Assembly (NCBI RefSeq): GCF_039831995.1
Contig: NZ_JBDOIO010000005.1
Location: forward strand, 434,001-498,000
DNA from: Paenibacillus pabuli
Lineage (GTDB): Bacteria; Bacillota; Bacilli; Paenibacillales; Paenibacillaceae
DNA length: 64,000 bases
Direction: 5' to 3'
The notes under the pieces: model-generated
Databases searched by the model: none
What the model saw: only the letters and a program-made list of their open reading frames with translations
Told to the model about the DNA's origin: nothing
Made by a program: the position numbers and the translations under genes
Shown: in pieces, positions 35,925 through 44,570 of the stretch
Numbering within the stretch: the stretch's first letter is position 1
How the letters are laid out: every line of letters starts with the position of its first letter

Positions 35925-36734
35925 TTGTTGGATAAAAAAGCGGCCAAAATACTGCTGAACACATTCTGGGGAGGTGGCGGCTGGAAGACAGTTCGTGCAC
36001 CGTTCTCCGGTGATGATTTTGAATATGCCAAAAGCAAACATGTGATGTTCGATTCGCAGACCATCACCCACGACGAGATTGTTCAGCGTCTGTATGAGAT
36101 TCATCAGGACATCAACGTGAAGGACAGGGTGGTATCCGCTTTTCTGCATAGCCTGTCCACCAAGAAGGTATATCTGCGCAGTGCGCTCTCAAGCTGGGCA
36201 CTAACCTCCCGTTTGCCTCTGCATACCTATGCGGAACGGCCTGCGCTGAGCGCCAATACCAGTGCATGCGGGGATTGCAATTACCTGCGGTTACAATCGG
36301 ACAAGCAGTATGTGAACGTCGATCTGAACGTCATGAATTTTGAGAGGATCAAATGGGGCGGGGTCCGCCATGGCTGGTTGATCTACTGTCTAATGGATCT
36401 GGAACTGCTGCTTCTTGATCACGATTCGAATTACGAGGTAACCTCGGAAGACAAGACCATCCTTGAACAGCTTCTTGCAGCCTGCCAGACTGGTGATCCG
36501 AAGGATAGTGCCCGCTCGCTTGAAAAGCTATGGAAAGGCCTGCTCCCTTCGAGCAAACAGGAACGGGATGCCTTACTTGAGATCTGGGCTGCCGCTGGCC
36601 TGCTTGTTCCTGGGGATACGCCGAGAAAAGGTAAAGGCGGCTCCAGCGATTTTGTCTTTGCAGCGACCTGGCAAGGGAATGACGGCTATGATGCGGAAGC
36701 AGCGAACCACTTCTTTGGATCTTATTTGCAATAA
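35925..36734 (+). CDS. Conserved hypothetical protein cotranscribed with ArsR (269 aa)
   Basis: Not recognised. The protein is soluble, without signal peptide or membrane segments. It has a CxxC pair in SACGDCNYLRL (~residue 110), a Gly-rich FWGGGGW near the N-terminus, and an alpha-helical, acidic C-terminal half. The start is TTG at 35925 with AGGAGG 9 bases upstream, immediately after the ArsR stop, so both are very likely in one transcript. The CxxC could bind a metal or react with thiols, which would suit an ArsR-controlled stress gene, but that is inference. Confidence 0.75.
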   Translation: MLDKKAAKILLNTFWGGGGWKTVRAPFSGDDFEYAKSKHVMFDSQTITHDEIVQRLYEIHQDINVKDRVVSAFLHSLSTKKVYLRSALSSWALTSRLPLHTYAERPALSANTSACGDCNYLRLQSDKQYVNVDLNVMNFERIKWGGVRHGWLIYCLMDLELLLLDHDSNYEVTSEDKTILEQLLAACQTGDPKDSARSLEKLWKGLLPSSKQERDALLEIWAAAGLLVPGDTPRKGKGGSSDFVFAATWQGNDGYDAEAANHFFGSYLQ

Positions 36735-36795
36735 ACGTTCTGAATTTTGACCTTCTGCCAACATGTGTACGATCATGCTGGTTACAATAATGACA

Positions 36796-36825
36796 TCGAC
36801 AGATTTCCGCTTTAGCTCGTATAAT
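36796..36825 (+). promoter_or_regulatory. Promoter of the TagO-like gene
   Basis: TCGACA (36796-36801), 18-base spacer, TATAAT (36820-36825). The predicted transcription start falls only a few bases before the ATG at 36835. Confidence 0.55.
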
Positions 36826-36834
36826 AGGGGGAAA

Positions 36835-37824
36835 ATGGTAGATGGGAGTGAATCAAGCAATTTTATGGTATACATAATGGCCTTTTTGCTGTCTTTTGTT
36901 GTCGTGCTTCTGCTCATTCCTCCGCTTAGCCGACTGGCCCACCGCCTTGATTTTGTGGACAAGCCCCGTGAGGACGTAGAGCGCAAGCTTCACAGGCAGC
37001 CCATTCCGCTGACGGCGAGTTACGCGATATTTACCGGATTCTTCCTGACATACATTGCTTTTACGAAGCAGCTTTCCATGGAGACGGTTGCACTGGTTGC
37101 AGGCGGCATGCTTCTGTTAACGATCGGCACCATTGACGACTGGTACAAAACAAAAGGCAAAGACTTTCCCGCCCTGCCCAAAATGATCATTCAGATCTCT
37201 GCAGCCGTGCTCGTATTTGCTTCCGGCATTGCATTCACCGGGTTTGTTAACCCGCTGACCTCGGAATACATCATGCTTCCGTTCTGGCTGCAGTTCATTC
37301 TGACGATCCTGTGGATCTTCGGCGTAACCACCGTCATTAACTTCTCGGACGGCATGGACGGGCTTGCTGGCGGATTATCTGCGATCTCGGCAGTCACGCT
37401 GTTTGTCGTGGCCCTGGCCAAAGGCCAAAGCGATTCAGCACTCATGTCCATCGTGCTTGTCGGTGTAACGCTGGGGTATCTGAAATACAATAAACCTCCG
37501 GCCAAGGTATTTATGGGTGATGCCGGAGCAACGTTTCTCGGTTTCATTCTGGCTGTCATTGCCCTTGACGGTGCATTCAAGCAAGCGACCATGCTGTCGC
37601 TATTCATCCCGATTCTGGCCCTTGGTGTACCGATCTTCGACAATATCTTTGTCGTTATCAAACGTTTCATTCAAGGCAAAGCCATCTATCAGGCTGATGC
37701 AAGCCAGGCTCATTATCGCCTCCTGCGTGCAGGACTGAACCACAAGCAGGTGGTTGGCGTATTGTATCTCATCAGTACCTGCCTCTGTCTCTCCTCCATC
37801 ATCCTAATGTTGGTGGAAATGTAG
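36835..37824 (+). CDS. Undecaprenyl-phosphate GlcNAc-1-phosphate transferase, TagO/WecA-like (329 aa)
   Basis: Polytopic transferase that loads a sugar-1-phosphate from a UDP-sugar onto undecaprenyl phosphate, the first step of teichoic acid or polysaccharide synthesis. Motifs GTIDDWYKTKGKDFPALPKM (Asp-Asp), NFSDGMDGLAGG, KVFMGDAGATFLG and AHYRLLRAGL are in the order of the MraY/WecA/TagO family. The usual Pro-x-Met-Gly-Gly near the N-terminus is replaced by PLTASYAIFTG, and the C-terminus is shorter than Bacillus TagO by about one or two helices, so this may be a paralogue. Start uncertain: ATG 36835 has GGGGG only 3 bases upstream. Confidence 0.85.
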   Translation: MVDGSESSNFMVYIMAFLLSFVVVLLLIPPLSRLAHRLDFVDKPREDVERKLHRQPIPLTASYAIFTGFFLTYIAFTKQLSMETVALVAGGMLLLTIGTIDDWYKTKGKDFPALPKMIIQISAAVLVFASGIAFTGFVNPLTSEYIMLPFWLQFILTILWIFGVTTVINFSDGMDGLAGGLSAISAVTLFVVALAKGQSDSALMSIVLVGVTLGYLKYNKPPAKVFMGDAGATFLGFILAVIALDGAFKQATMLSLFIPILALGVPIFDNIFVVIKRFIQGKAIYQADASQAHYRLLRAGLNHKQVVGVLYLISTCLCLSSIILMLVEM

Positions 37825-37852
37825 ATACGGGCAACATTGCTCCATACATGGT

Positions 37853-37891
37853 AAAAAAGACGAGCCCGTGAATGCATGGGCTCGTCTTTTT
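37853..37891. terminator. Bidirectional terminator after the TagO-like gene
   Basis: AAAAAAGACGAGCCC pairs with GGGCTCGTCTTTTT around a 10-base loop; symmetrical runs allow use by both the transferase gene and the cyd operon. Confidence 0.85.
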
Positions 37892-37995
37892 GCTGATGCG
37901 ATCCTTCCATCAGCTTTATAACCTAGAGGTAAGTCTTCTCTTTTCTTGCGACCAACATAACATGTTCCAGCCTTCCATCTTCAAGGCCACCACAC

Positions 37996-39897
37996 TTACC
38001 TGGAAGCTGCCGGCGGCAAGGGGAACCCTGGCTTCTGCCCGTCTGCCCATCCTGGTCGGTCGAGTTCGACGAGACGACGATAACGCTCTTCCCGAGCCAG
38101 CAGCTGTTCGTGAGAACCCTGCATGGCAATCTGTCCATTTTCCATAAAAATGAGCTCATCCATCTGTTCCGCACCAATGAGATGATGGGTAACCCAGATC
38201 ATTGTTTTGCCTTGCATGCTGTCCAGAATGGTACGCATGAGTGCACGTTCCGTCACAGGGTCAAGTCCAACCGTAGGTTCGTCGAAGATGACGACAGGTG
38301 TTTCCTTCAGCAGCACCCTGGCCAGTGCAATCCGCTGCCGTTCCCCGCCCGAAAAACGCATGCCTGTCTCCAGCATCGGGGTATTATACCCCTGCGGCAG
38401 AGATTCAATAAGGTCTGACAAACCGACTTGGGCAGCCACGCGTCTGATCTCTTCATCCGTTGCATGTGGACGGCCAATCCGCAGATTGTTCGCTACCGTT
38501 GTATCGAAGAGATGCGGATTCTGGTTCAGCACCGCAATGACATCGGGTACATTCTCCCCCAGCGTCTGCACAGGCTGATCATTGATCAGAACTTCCCCGA
38601 CGGAAGGGAGCAGAGCACCCTGAATCAGTTTGAGAAGGGTGGATTTCCCTCCGCCACTGCGCCCCAGAACCGCTAACCGTTTGCCCTGGGGCAGATGAAG
38701 AGATACACCTTGTACAGCATAGGAATCTTCGGTAGCATACCGGTAACTTACACGATCTATCTGAATGTCCGCTCTCAGCTTCGGAGGGATACGCAGACGA
38801 ATTCGTTGATCCCGTGATCGCTTCGTCCTCTCAGCGGACTCAGAAGAAACATCGGCCGCCTGCTCGGTTTCATCTCTGCCTGATGGGGAACCTTGAGTAT
38901 GTCCCTTACCCTCCAAATGCTGCAATCGTTCCAGCGATTCGCGGTACTGGGGAACACGCTCCACCGCATCGGACACAGGTAGCAATGCTTCGGTCAGTGG
39001 AAACAGCACCAGTACAAACGCCGCGATCATAACGGCAGGCAGCTGTCCTGCCGCAGCCTCGCTTCCTGCCCACCATGTCACAGACACCACCATCAGTCCA
39101 ATGACACACTGTGCAATCAGATCACGCCAGCGCGTCCATCTTCGCAGGCTGCGCCGAACGGAATCTGCCCGCTCTTCCCCCTCCTCCTGGAGACGAACGA
39201 ATTCCGCCGCCCGACCACTTGCCATCCAATCCCCAAGGCCAAGTACGCCGTCTGTAAGGCGGGTATACAAGTGGCTGTTCTCCTTTTTTAACCGCACTTT
39301 TCGTTTCCAGGTTACCTTTAACGTGATGGCTGGCAGCAATCCAATCAGGAATAACATGTAGAGGCTCATCCATAACGCAAACCCCAGATCCACGGTACCA
39401 AAAGAAATAACGGCTGCACCGTACAGGATCAGTGCCGTGATGGCTGGAAAGACTGTGCGCAGATAAATGTCCTGCAGCCGCTCCACATCCTCCGCGAGTG
39501 CGCCGAGTACATCACCCGTTTGCATTCGTGAGCGCAGAAACAGGGCTTGCGGCTCCAAAATCCGGTACAGCTTCACCCGTTGAGCTGCAAGCACGCGCAG
39601 CACGGCATCATGACCCGCCAGACGCTCTGCATATCGGAACACCGCACGGAAAATCCCGAACGCACGAACGCCCACAATCGGTACATAGACCATCAGTATG
39701 TTTTCAGGACGGAGCGCAGACTTGGAGATCAGGAACCCGGAAGTGAAGAGCAGCAGCACTGCACAACATGCAGCGCATGTCCCCAGTGCAATGACTCCGG
39801 CAAATCTCCAGCGGTACTGTACCGCGTAGGGAGTAATCCAGCTATTCTTTTCACTCCCGTTCCGGGCCATTTCTGTCTGCTTTATCTCAGCTTCCAT
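37996..39897 (-). CDS. cydC: Thiol reductant ABC exporter subunit CydC (633 aa)
   Basis: Half-transporter that with CydD exports glutathione/cysteine-type thiols or moves haem, needed for assembly of cytochrome bd. Six membrane helices (~residues 30-310), then a Ser/Arg/Glu-rich linker and an ATPase domain. Walker A GRSGGGKST, signature FSGGERQR, Walker B VVIFDEPTVGLD and the switch His in VTHHLIG are all intact. The C-terminal tail after the ATPase is ~30 residues, rich in Pro. GGAGGCGG precedes the ATG, one base past the cydD stop. Last gene of cydABDC. Confidence 0.93.
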   Translation of the reverse strand: MEAEIKQTEMARNGSEKNSWITPYAVQYRWRFAGVIALGTCAACCAVLLLFTSGFLISKSALRPENILMVYVPIVGVRAFGIFRAVFRYAERLAGHDAVLRVLAAQRVKLYRILEPQALFLRSRMQTGDVLGALAEDVERLQDIYLRTVFPAITALILYGAAVISFGTVDLGFALWMSLYMLFLIGLLPAITLKVTWKRKVRLKKENSHLYTRLTDGVLGLGDWMASGRAAEFVRLQEEGEERADSVRRSLRRWTRWRDLIAQCVIGLMVVSVTWWAGSEAAAGQLPAVMIAAFVLVLFPLTEALLPVSDAVERVPQYRESLERLQHLEGKGHTQGSPSGRDETEQAADVSSESAERTKRSRDQRIRLRIPPKLRADIQIDRVSYRYATEDSYAVQGVSLHLPQGKRLAVLGRSGGGKSTLLKLIQGALLPSVGEVLINDQPVQTLGENVPDVIAVLNQNPHLFDTTVANNLRIGRPHATDEEIRRVAAQVGLSDLIESLPQGYNTPMLETGMRFSGGERQRIALARVLLKETPVVIFDEPTVGLDPVTERALMRTILDSMQGKTMIWVTHHLIGAEQMDELIFMENGQIAMQGSHEQLLAREERYRRLVELDRPGWADGQKPGFPLPPAASR

Positions 39898-39898
39898 C

Positions 39899-41767
39899 TC
39901 ATACCGCCTCCATCTGGGCCCGAATCATCTGGTAATATACGCCCTGTCTTGCAAGCAACTCTTCATGTGTTCCCGTCTCGGCAACCGTCCTGCCATCCAT
40001 CACGATGATGCGATCCATATGCGGCATCCAGTGCAGACGATGCGTAGCCAGAAATACCAGTTTGTCTTCAAAGCAAGGCAGCATTGTTTGTTTCAGCTCA
40101 TACTCGGTCTCCACATCCAGATGTGCGGTCGGCTCGTCCAATAGCAGAACCGGCCTGGTACTTAATAAGGCCCTGGCCAGGGCCACCCGCTGCTCCTGTC
40201 CACCGCTAAGCTGTCTTCCTCCTGCACCAATTGGCTCATGCAGTCCATTCGGCAAGGAAGAGACCAGCCTGTTCAAGCCTGCTGCACCAATCGCGTCAGC
40301 AACCTCCGCATCGGATGCTTGCGGCATATAAAAGCGCACGTTATCAGCGAGGCTCCCACTAAATATATACGGATGCTGAGGGATGGCTGCCGTCTGCATT
40401 TTCCACGACTCCATCATCTTTGGGGATACAGGCTGACCGTTCACTAACACTTGACCTGAAGTGGGCAGTTGAAAACCGGCCAGTACGTCAATCAACGTTG
40501 ACTTCCCGGCGCCGCTGGCTCCGATAATACCGACTTTGACCAGACCGGTAATCTGAAAGGTGACATCCTCCAGCGAACAGGGTCCATCCTCTTCATGACG
40601 CACTTGAATATCGGTAAGCGCCAGTCGACTGCCCGTGTTCCAGGACAGCTTCGAAGAAGCTGAAGACACGTGTCCGGAAGGGCGACCATCACGCAATACA
40701 ACTCGTATGGTCGAGGCATGTACAGGATCGGAAGAAGACTGCTGCACAGGTCTTACTCTGTCTGTCCCTGCCTCTGTCTGAAGTACAGTACTCGCATAAG
40801 CCTCCAGCTGTCTCTGTTCTGCTTCTTTCCCCCGCTTGATCATCTGCTCAATCGCTTCTCCGGCCTCTTTGCCATCCAATGTGGCATGATAATCTGCACC
40901 CACCATACGTACAGGCAGGAAATACTCCGGTGCCAGAATAAGTACCGTCAGTGCCGGTCCGAGCAGCATTTGTCCTTCCGTCAGGCGCAAACCGAGACCT
41001 ACCGCGACCGAGGCAACCGAGAGCATGGTGAAAAAATCCAGAGCAAAGGAAGACAAAAAGGCCATGCGCAGCGTTGTCATCGTCGCTTTTCGGTAGCGCT
41101 GGCTGACGCGGACAATCGTATCCGTATGCTTGCCGCTCTGTCCCAGCGTTTTCAGCGTTTCGAGTCCGCGAAGCGTATCCACAAAATGATTGGCCAGTGC
41201 CTTGTATGATTTGAATTGTCCATCGATCTTACGCTGTGCGGCAAGACCAGCCAGAATCATGAACACAATCAATATGGGAAGGGTCACCGTCAAAATAACG
41301 CCGGACATGACATCCAGCTTGAATATATACAAGAGAATGACGATTGGGGTAAACCCCATGCCCAGCATGCGGGGAATGAACAGCTCCAGATACGTTTTGT
41401 ACTGGGCTGTTCCTTCGCGCGCCAACGTGACCAGATGCCCTGTTCCTTCCGTTTTGGCAAAACGCGGGCCAAGCCTAAACCACTGCTCCACCATTTGCCT
41501 GCGCAGGTCTGTTCCCGTTTTCTCTGCATATCGTAAGGCCACCAGCTGCAGCCAGAAGGAAATGGCATAGCGGGCAGCAAAAGCAGCCAGAAACAGCAGC
41601 AGCACGGGGTACTGCTCAGTTAAGGATGACCCTTCAAACAATGCCGTTATCGCCTCGGCAAGCCACTTGGCCTGCATAATGATCGTCATCGCCTGCAGCA
41701 GCACCAGCGCTGAAGCCAGCGCCAGTACAGGCCGGATCCCCGGCAGCTTCAGCAGTCCCCGTCCCAT
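39899..41767 (-). CDS. cydD: Thiol reductant ABC exporter subunit CydD (622 aa)
   Basis: Partner of CydC. Six predicted helices (~residues 15-300), an ATPase domain with Walker A GASGAGKST, signature LSGGQEQR, Walker B VLLLDEPTAHLD and ATHRLHW. A ~60-residue insertion rich in Ser/Gln/Arg (~residues 320-390) separates the membrane and ATPase domains and looks disordered. Start one base after the cydB stop; it is followed by cydC one base later. The cydABDC order matches Bacillus. Both ATPase sites appear competent. Confidence 0.93.
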   Translation of the reverse strand: MGRGLLKLPGIRPVLALASALVLLQAMTIIMQAKWLAEAITALFEGSSLTEQYPVLLLFLAAFAARYAISFWLQLVALRYAEKTGTDLRRQMVEQWFRLGPRFAKTEGTGHLVTLAREGTAQYKTYLELFIPRMLGMGFTPIVILLYIFKLDVMSGVILTVTLPILIVFMILAGLAAQRKIDGQFKSYKALANHFVDTLRGLETLKTLGQSGKHTDTIVRVSQRYRKATMTTLRMAFLSSFALDFFTMLSVASVAVGLGLRLTEGQMLLGPALTVLILAPEYFLPVRMVGADYHATLDGKEAGEAIEQMIKRGKEAEQRQLEAYASTVLQTEAGTDRVRPVQQSSSDPVHASTIRVVLRDGRPSGHVSSASSKLSWNTGSRLALTDIQVRHEEDGPCSLEDVTFQITGLVKVGIIGASGAGKSTLIDVLAGFQLPTSGQVLVNGQPVSPKMMESWKMQTAAIPQHPYIFSGSLADNVRFYMPQASDAEVADAIGAAGLNRLVSSLPNGLHEPIGAGGRQLSGGQEQRVALARALLSTRPVLLLDEPTAHLDVETEYELKQTMLPCFEDKLVFLATHRLHWMPHMDRIIVMDGRTVAETGTHEELLARQGVYYQMIRAQMEAV

Positions 41768-41768
41768 C

Positions 41769-42782
41769 TTAGTACTCCAGGTGATGCTGCTCGTTCAGAC
41801 GTTTGCGGAAGATGTAATAACTCCAGATCTGATATCCGAGAACAAAAGGCAGCAGCGTGCAGGCTACAATCGTCATCACTTTCAGCGAATATGCACCAGA
41901 GGCCGCATTATAGACCGTCAGATCGAATGCGGAACCGAAGGAACTGACCATAACTCTTGGGAAGAGGCCAATGAATACAGAAGCAAAAGCAATCGCAATA
42001 ACAGCTCCGGTCATGCCAAATGCCCAGCCCTCACGCTTATGCCGCACGAAGTAAGCGGCGAGGCCCAATGAGGCGGCACCGAGGACCACCATAATCCAGA
42101 GCGCCCAGCCGCGAACGGCAAACACATCCGTCATGAAATAGGTCATAACCGCATAGACCGCAAGAATGGCGGCCAGCGGCAGCATTAATTGTTGAGCCGT
42201 ATTCATCGCCCGTTCCCTGAGATCGCCAACGGTCCGCAAGGAAGCGAACAGCAGCCCATGAACGAGACATAACAAGGTTACACTTAGACCGCCAACAACA
42301 GTATACGGGTTGACGATGTCCAGGAATCCCGCACGCATCTGCATCTCCCCATCAATGGGCAGACCCTTCATCAGCGTGGCAAAGACGACTCCGAACAGAA
42401 ATGGCAGGAGGCTGCTTGAGACCACGATGATGATATCCCAAGTTTTGCGCCAGCGCTGCTGCTTCATCTTGCTCCGGAATTCAAAAGCGACTCCGCGGCC
42501 GATCAAAGCGAGTAATACAACCACAAGCGGCAGATAAAAACCACTGAACAAGGTGGCATACCAATGCGGAAAAGCCGCGAACATCGCGCCGCCTGCCGTA
42601 ATCAGCCACACCTCGTTTCCATCCCAGAACGGTCCTATCGAGTTAATCAGGGTACGACGTTCACGATCCGATTTGGCAATCAGGCCTGTAGACATTCCCA
42701 CACCAAAATCGAAGCCTTCCAAAAAGAAAAAACCGACAAACAAAACAGCGATCAGCAGAAACCACAGCTCACTTAGTGACAA
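41769..42782 (-). CDS. cydB: Cytochrome bd ubiquinol/menaquinol oxidase subunit II CydB (337 aa)
   Basis: Membrane subunit of the high-affinity terminal oxidase, about nine helices. LSELWFLLIAVLFVGFFFLE is the typical CydB N-terminus and FEGFDFGVGM-type sequence follows. TTG at 42782 is chosen: GGGGGG lies 7 bases upstream and the resulting length (337) matches Bacillus CydB (338). Upstream ATGs at 42797 and 42827 lack a binding site. The start lies 14 bases inside the end of cydA, so translation is coupled. Confidence 0.92.
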   Translation of the reverse strand: MSLSELWFLLIAVLFVGFFFLEGFDFGVGMSTGLIAKSDRERRTLINSIGPFWDGNEVWLITAGGAMFAAFPHWYATLFSGFYLPLVVVLLALIGRGVAFEFRSKMKQQRWRKTWDIIIVVSSSLLPFLFGVVFATLMKGLPIDGEMQMRAGFLDIVNPYTVVGGLSVTLLCLVHGLLFASLRTVGDLRERAMNTAQQLMLPLAAILAVYAVMTYFMTDVFAVRGWALWIMVVLGAASLGLAAYFVRHKREGWAFGMTGAVIAIAFASVFIGLFPRVMVSSFGSAFDLTVYNAASGAYSLKVMTIVACTLLPFVLGYQIWSYYIFRKRLNEQHHLEY

Positions 42783-44184
42783 CGGAATACCCCCCATCCA
42801 TGCCGAACGGATCGGCCGATTCATCATGTTCCTCCGGCTTTTCTACTGCATGAGGACCTGCCTTGATCTCACGAACGAACAGGTAGACCATGACAATGCC
42901 CAGCACCGTATAAGCCGCCGTAAACGCAATGGTAGAGAACAGAATCTGGCCTGCGCTCACGTTAGGCGATACACTGGCTTCGGTCGTCATATATCCGAAT
43001 ACCGTCCAAGGCTGCCGACCCACCTCGGTCATAATCCAGCCTGACGTATTGGCAATGAACGGCAGGGAGATGGCCAAAACCATCAGGCGCATAAACCATT
43101 TTCCGGCTACCTCCAGCTTCTTGCGAATGGCCAGAAGTGTGCCGTACAGGGCGAGTACAATCATTAAACCACCCGCAGCAATCATGATGCGGAAGCTCCA
43201 GAAGGTCGTACGTACTGGCGGAATGTAGTCCCCTGGCCCGTACGTCTGCTGATACTCGGCATTCAGCTCCTTCATGCCTTTGACACTGCCGGAGAATTTG
43301 CTGTAGGACAGATAACTGAGCAATCCAGGAATCTTGATCTCACCCGAGTTCTCCTGTTTGTCCGGATCGATCGACGCGACGACCGTCCACGGTGCGGGAT
43401 CTTCCGTTGTTGTCCATGTTCCTTCGCTGGCTGCCATCTTCATCGGCTGCGTCTCCACCAGATATTGCGACTGGAAGTGCCCGGAGAACGCTACGCCGAA
43501 TGAGGAAACCAGACCAATGATGATGGCAATGTTGAATGATTTACGGAAAATCTCCACATCCTGCTTTTTCATCAATTTGTACGCACTAATGCCTGTTACT
43601 ACGAAGGCACCCGTCATTAATGCGCCAAAGATCGTATGCGGAAATTCAACGAGCAGCTGACCATTGGTGAGCAGTGCCAGGAAATCATTCATCTCGGCAC
43701 GGCCGTTGTTGATCTCGAAACCGACTGGATGCTGCATGAATGAATTGGCTGCCAGAATCCACAGTGCAGACAGGAATGTACCGACAAATACGAGCCAGAT
43801 ACAGGCCAGATGCACTTTTTTGGATAAACGGTCCCACCCGAAAATCCAGAGCCCGATAAATGTAGACTCCATAAAAAACGCTAGCAAGGCTTCTACGGCC
43901 AGCGGCGCACCGAACACATCCCCGACGAAGCGGGAATACTCGGACCAATTCATGCCGAACTGAAACTCTTGCAGAATCCCCGTAACGACCCCGACGGCAA
44001 AGTTAATCAGGAACAGCTTGCCCCAAAACTTGGCCATCGTTTTGTAGATCTCCTTACCCTTGACTACGTACAACGTCTCCATAATCGCTACCAGCAGTAC
44101 AAGACCGATGGACAGCGGCACAAAAAAGAAATGGAAGATCGTTGTGAGTGCATATTGGATACGCGATAACATAATCGGATCCAT
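42769..44184 (-). CDS. cydA: Cytochrome bd oxidase subunit I CydA (471 aa)
   Basis: Haem-bearing subunit that oxidises menaquinol and reduces oxygen. IFHFFFVPLSIG carries the N-terminal haem-ligand His, VEALLAFFMEST the paired Glu of the proton/haem site, EFPHTIFGALMTGAF the second His, and GWIMTEVGRQPW is family-conserved. The Q-loop (after ~residue 245) is the short Gram-positive form. The C-terminal ~40 residues are polar. GGGG upstream of the ATG. First gene of cydABDC; two Rex/Fnr-like boxes lie 120-180 bases upstream. Confidence 0.95.
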   Translation of the reverse strand: MDPIMLSRIQYALTTIFHFFFVPLSIGLVLLVAIMETLYVVKGKEIYKTMAKFWGKLFLINFAVGVVTGILQEFQFGMNWSEYSRFVGDVFGAPLAVEALLAFFMESTFIGLWIFGWDRLSKKVHLACIWLVFVGTFLSALWILAANSFMQHPVGFEINNGRAEMNDFLALLTNGQLLVEFPHTIFGALMTGAFVVTGISAYKLMKKQDVEIFRKSFNIAIIIGLVSSFGVAFSGHFQSQYLVETQPMKMAASEGTWTTTEDPAPWTVVASIDPDKQENSGEIKIPGLLSYLSYSKFSGSVKGMKELNAEYQQTYGPGDYIPPVRTTFWSFRIMIAAGGLMIVLALYGTLLAIRKKLEVAGKWFMRLMVLAISLPFIANTSGWIMTEVGRQPWTVFGYMTTEASVSPNVSAGQILFSTIAFTAAYTVLGIVMVYLFVREIKAGPHAVEKPEEHDESADPFGMDGGYSVVTK

Positions 44185-44306
44185 ACCGTTACCCCTTCTT
44201 TCTATTTACATCGCAGTGATTTGCATTCGGCATGGAAGCTGCACCTTCGCTGTCTGTCCGCCAAATACGTGATGAACGTATTGTGCCAGATTGCCTATTT
44301 TTCACA

Positions 44307-44364
44307 TGTGACAATTATCACAATCTACGTCGGAATTGCGAAAAAAAAGTGACGATGGTCACAC
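44307..44364 (-). promoter_or_regulatory. Rex/Fnr-like boxes upstream of cydA
   Basis: Box 1: TGTGA-CAATTA-TCACA (44307-44322), followed by A, so it matches TTGTGA-N6-TCACAA except one end base. Box 2: AAGTGA-CGATGG-TCACAC (44347-44364), with a perfect GTGAC/GTCAC core. Both spacings fit Rex (NADH sensor) and Fnr (oxygen sensor). On the minus strand a TTGTGA in box 1, 17 bases from AAATAG, could be the -35/-10, which would place box 1 over the promoter. Confidence 0.6.
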
Positions 44365-44570
44365 ATTAGATAAAATTCAGTCTAATATGTTGGCTTATCT
44401 GCTTCGTCTATTCAGGGAAGTTGCTCATGTTTGGCACATCATGCCCATATGCTAGAGTCAGACATATCATGCGAAGTGCCTTGAGGGCTGTACATATGAT
44501 GTGGAGAGATGGAACACCTCCGGAAGCGGAGGCGAAATTTTTGAATGCAGTTAAAGTGAGGTGATCACCA

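Noticed and set aside
44446..44454. CATATGCTA resembling a sigma-K -10 element before the glycosylation cluster
   Set aside because: It matches CATA-N3-TA, but no suitable -35 lies 16 bases upstream, so sporulation control remains a guess.
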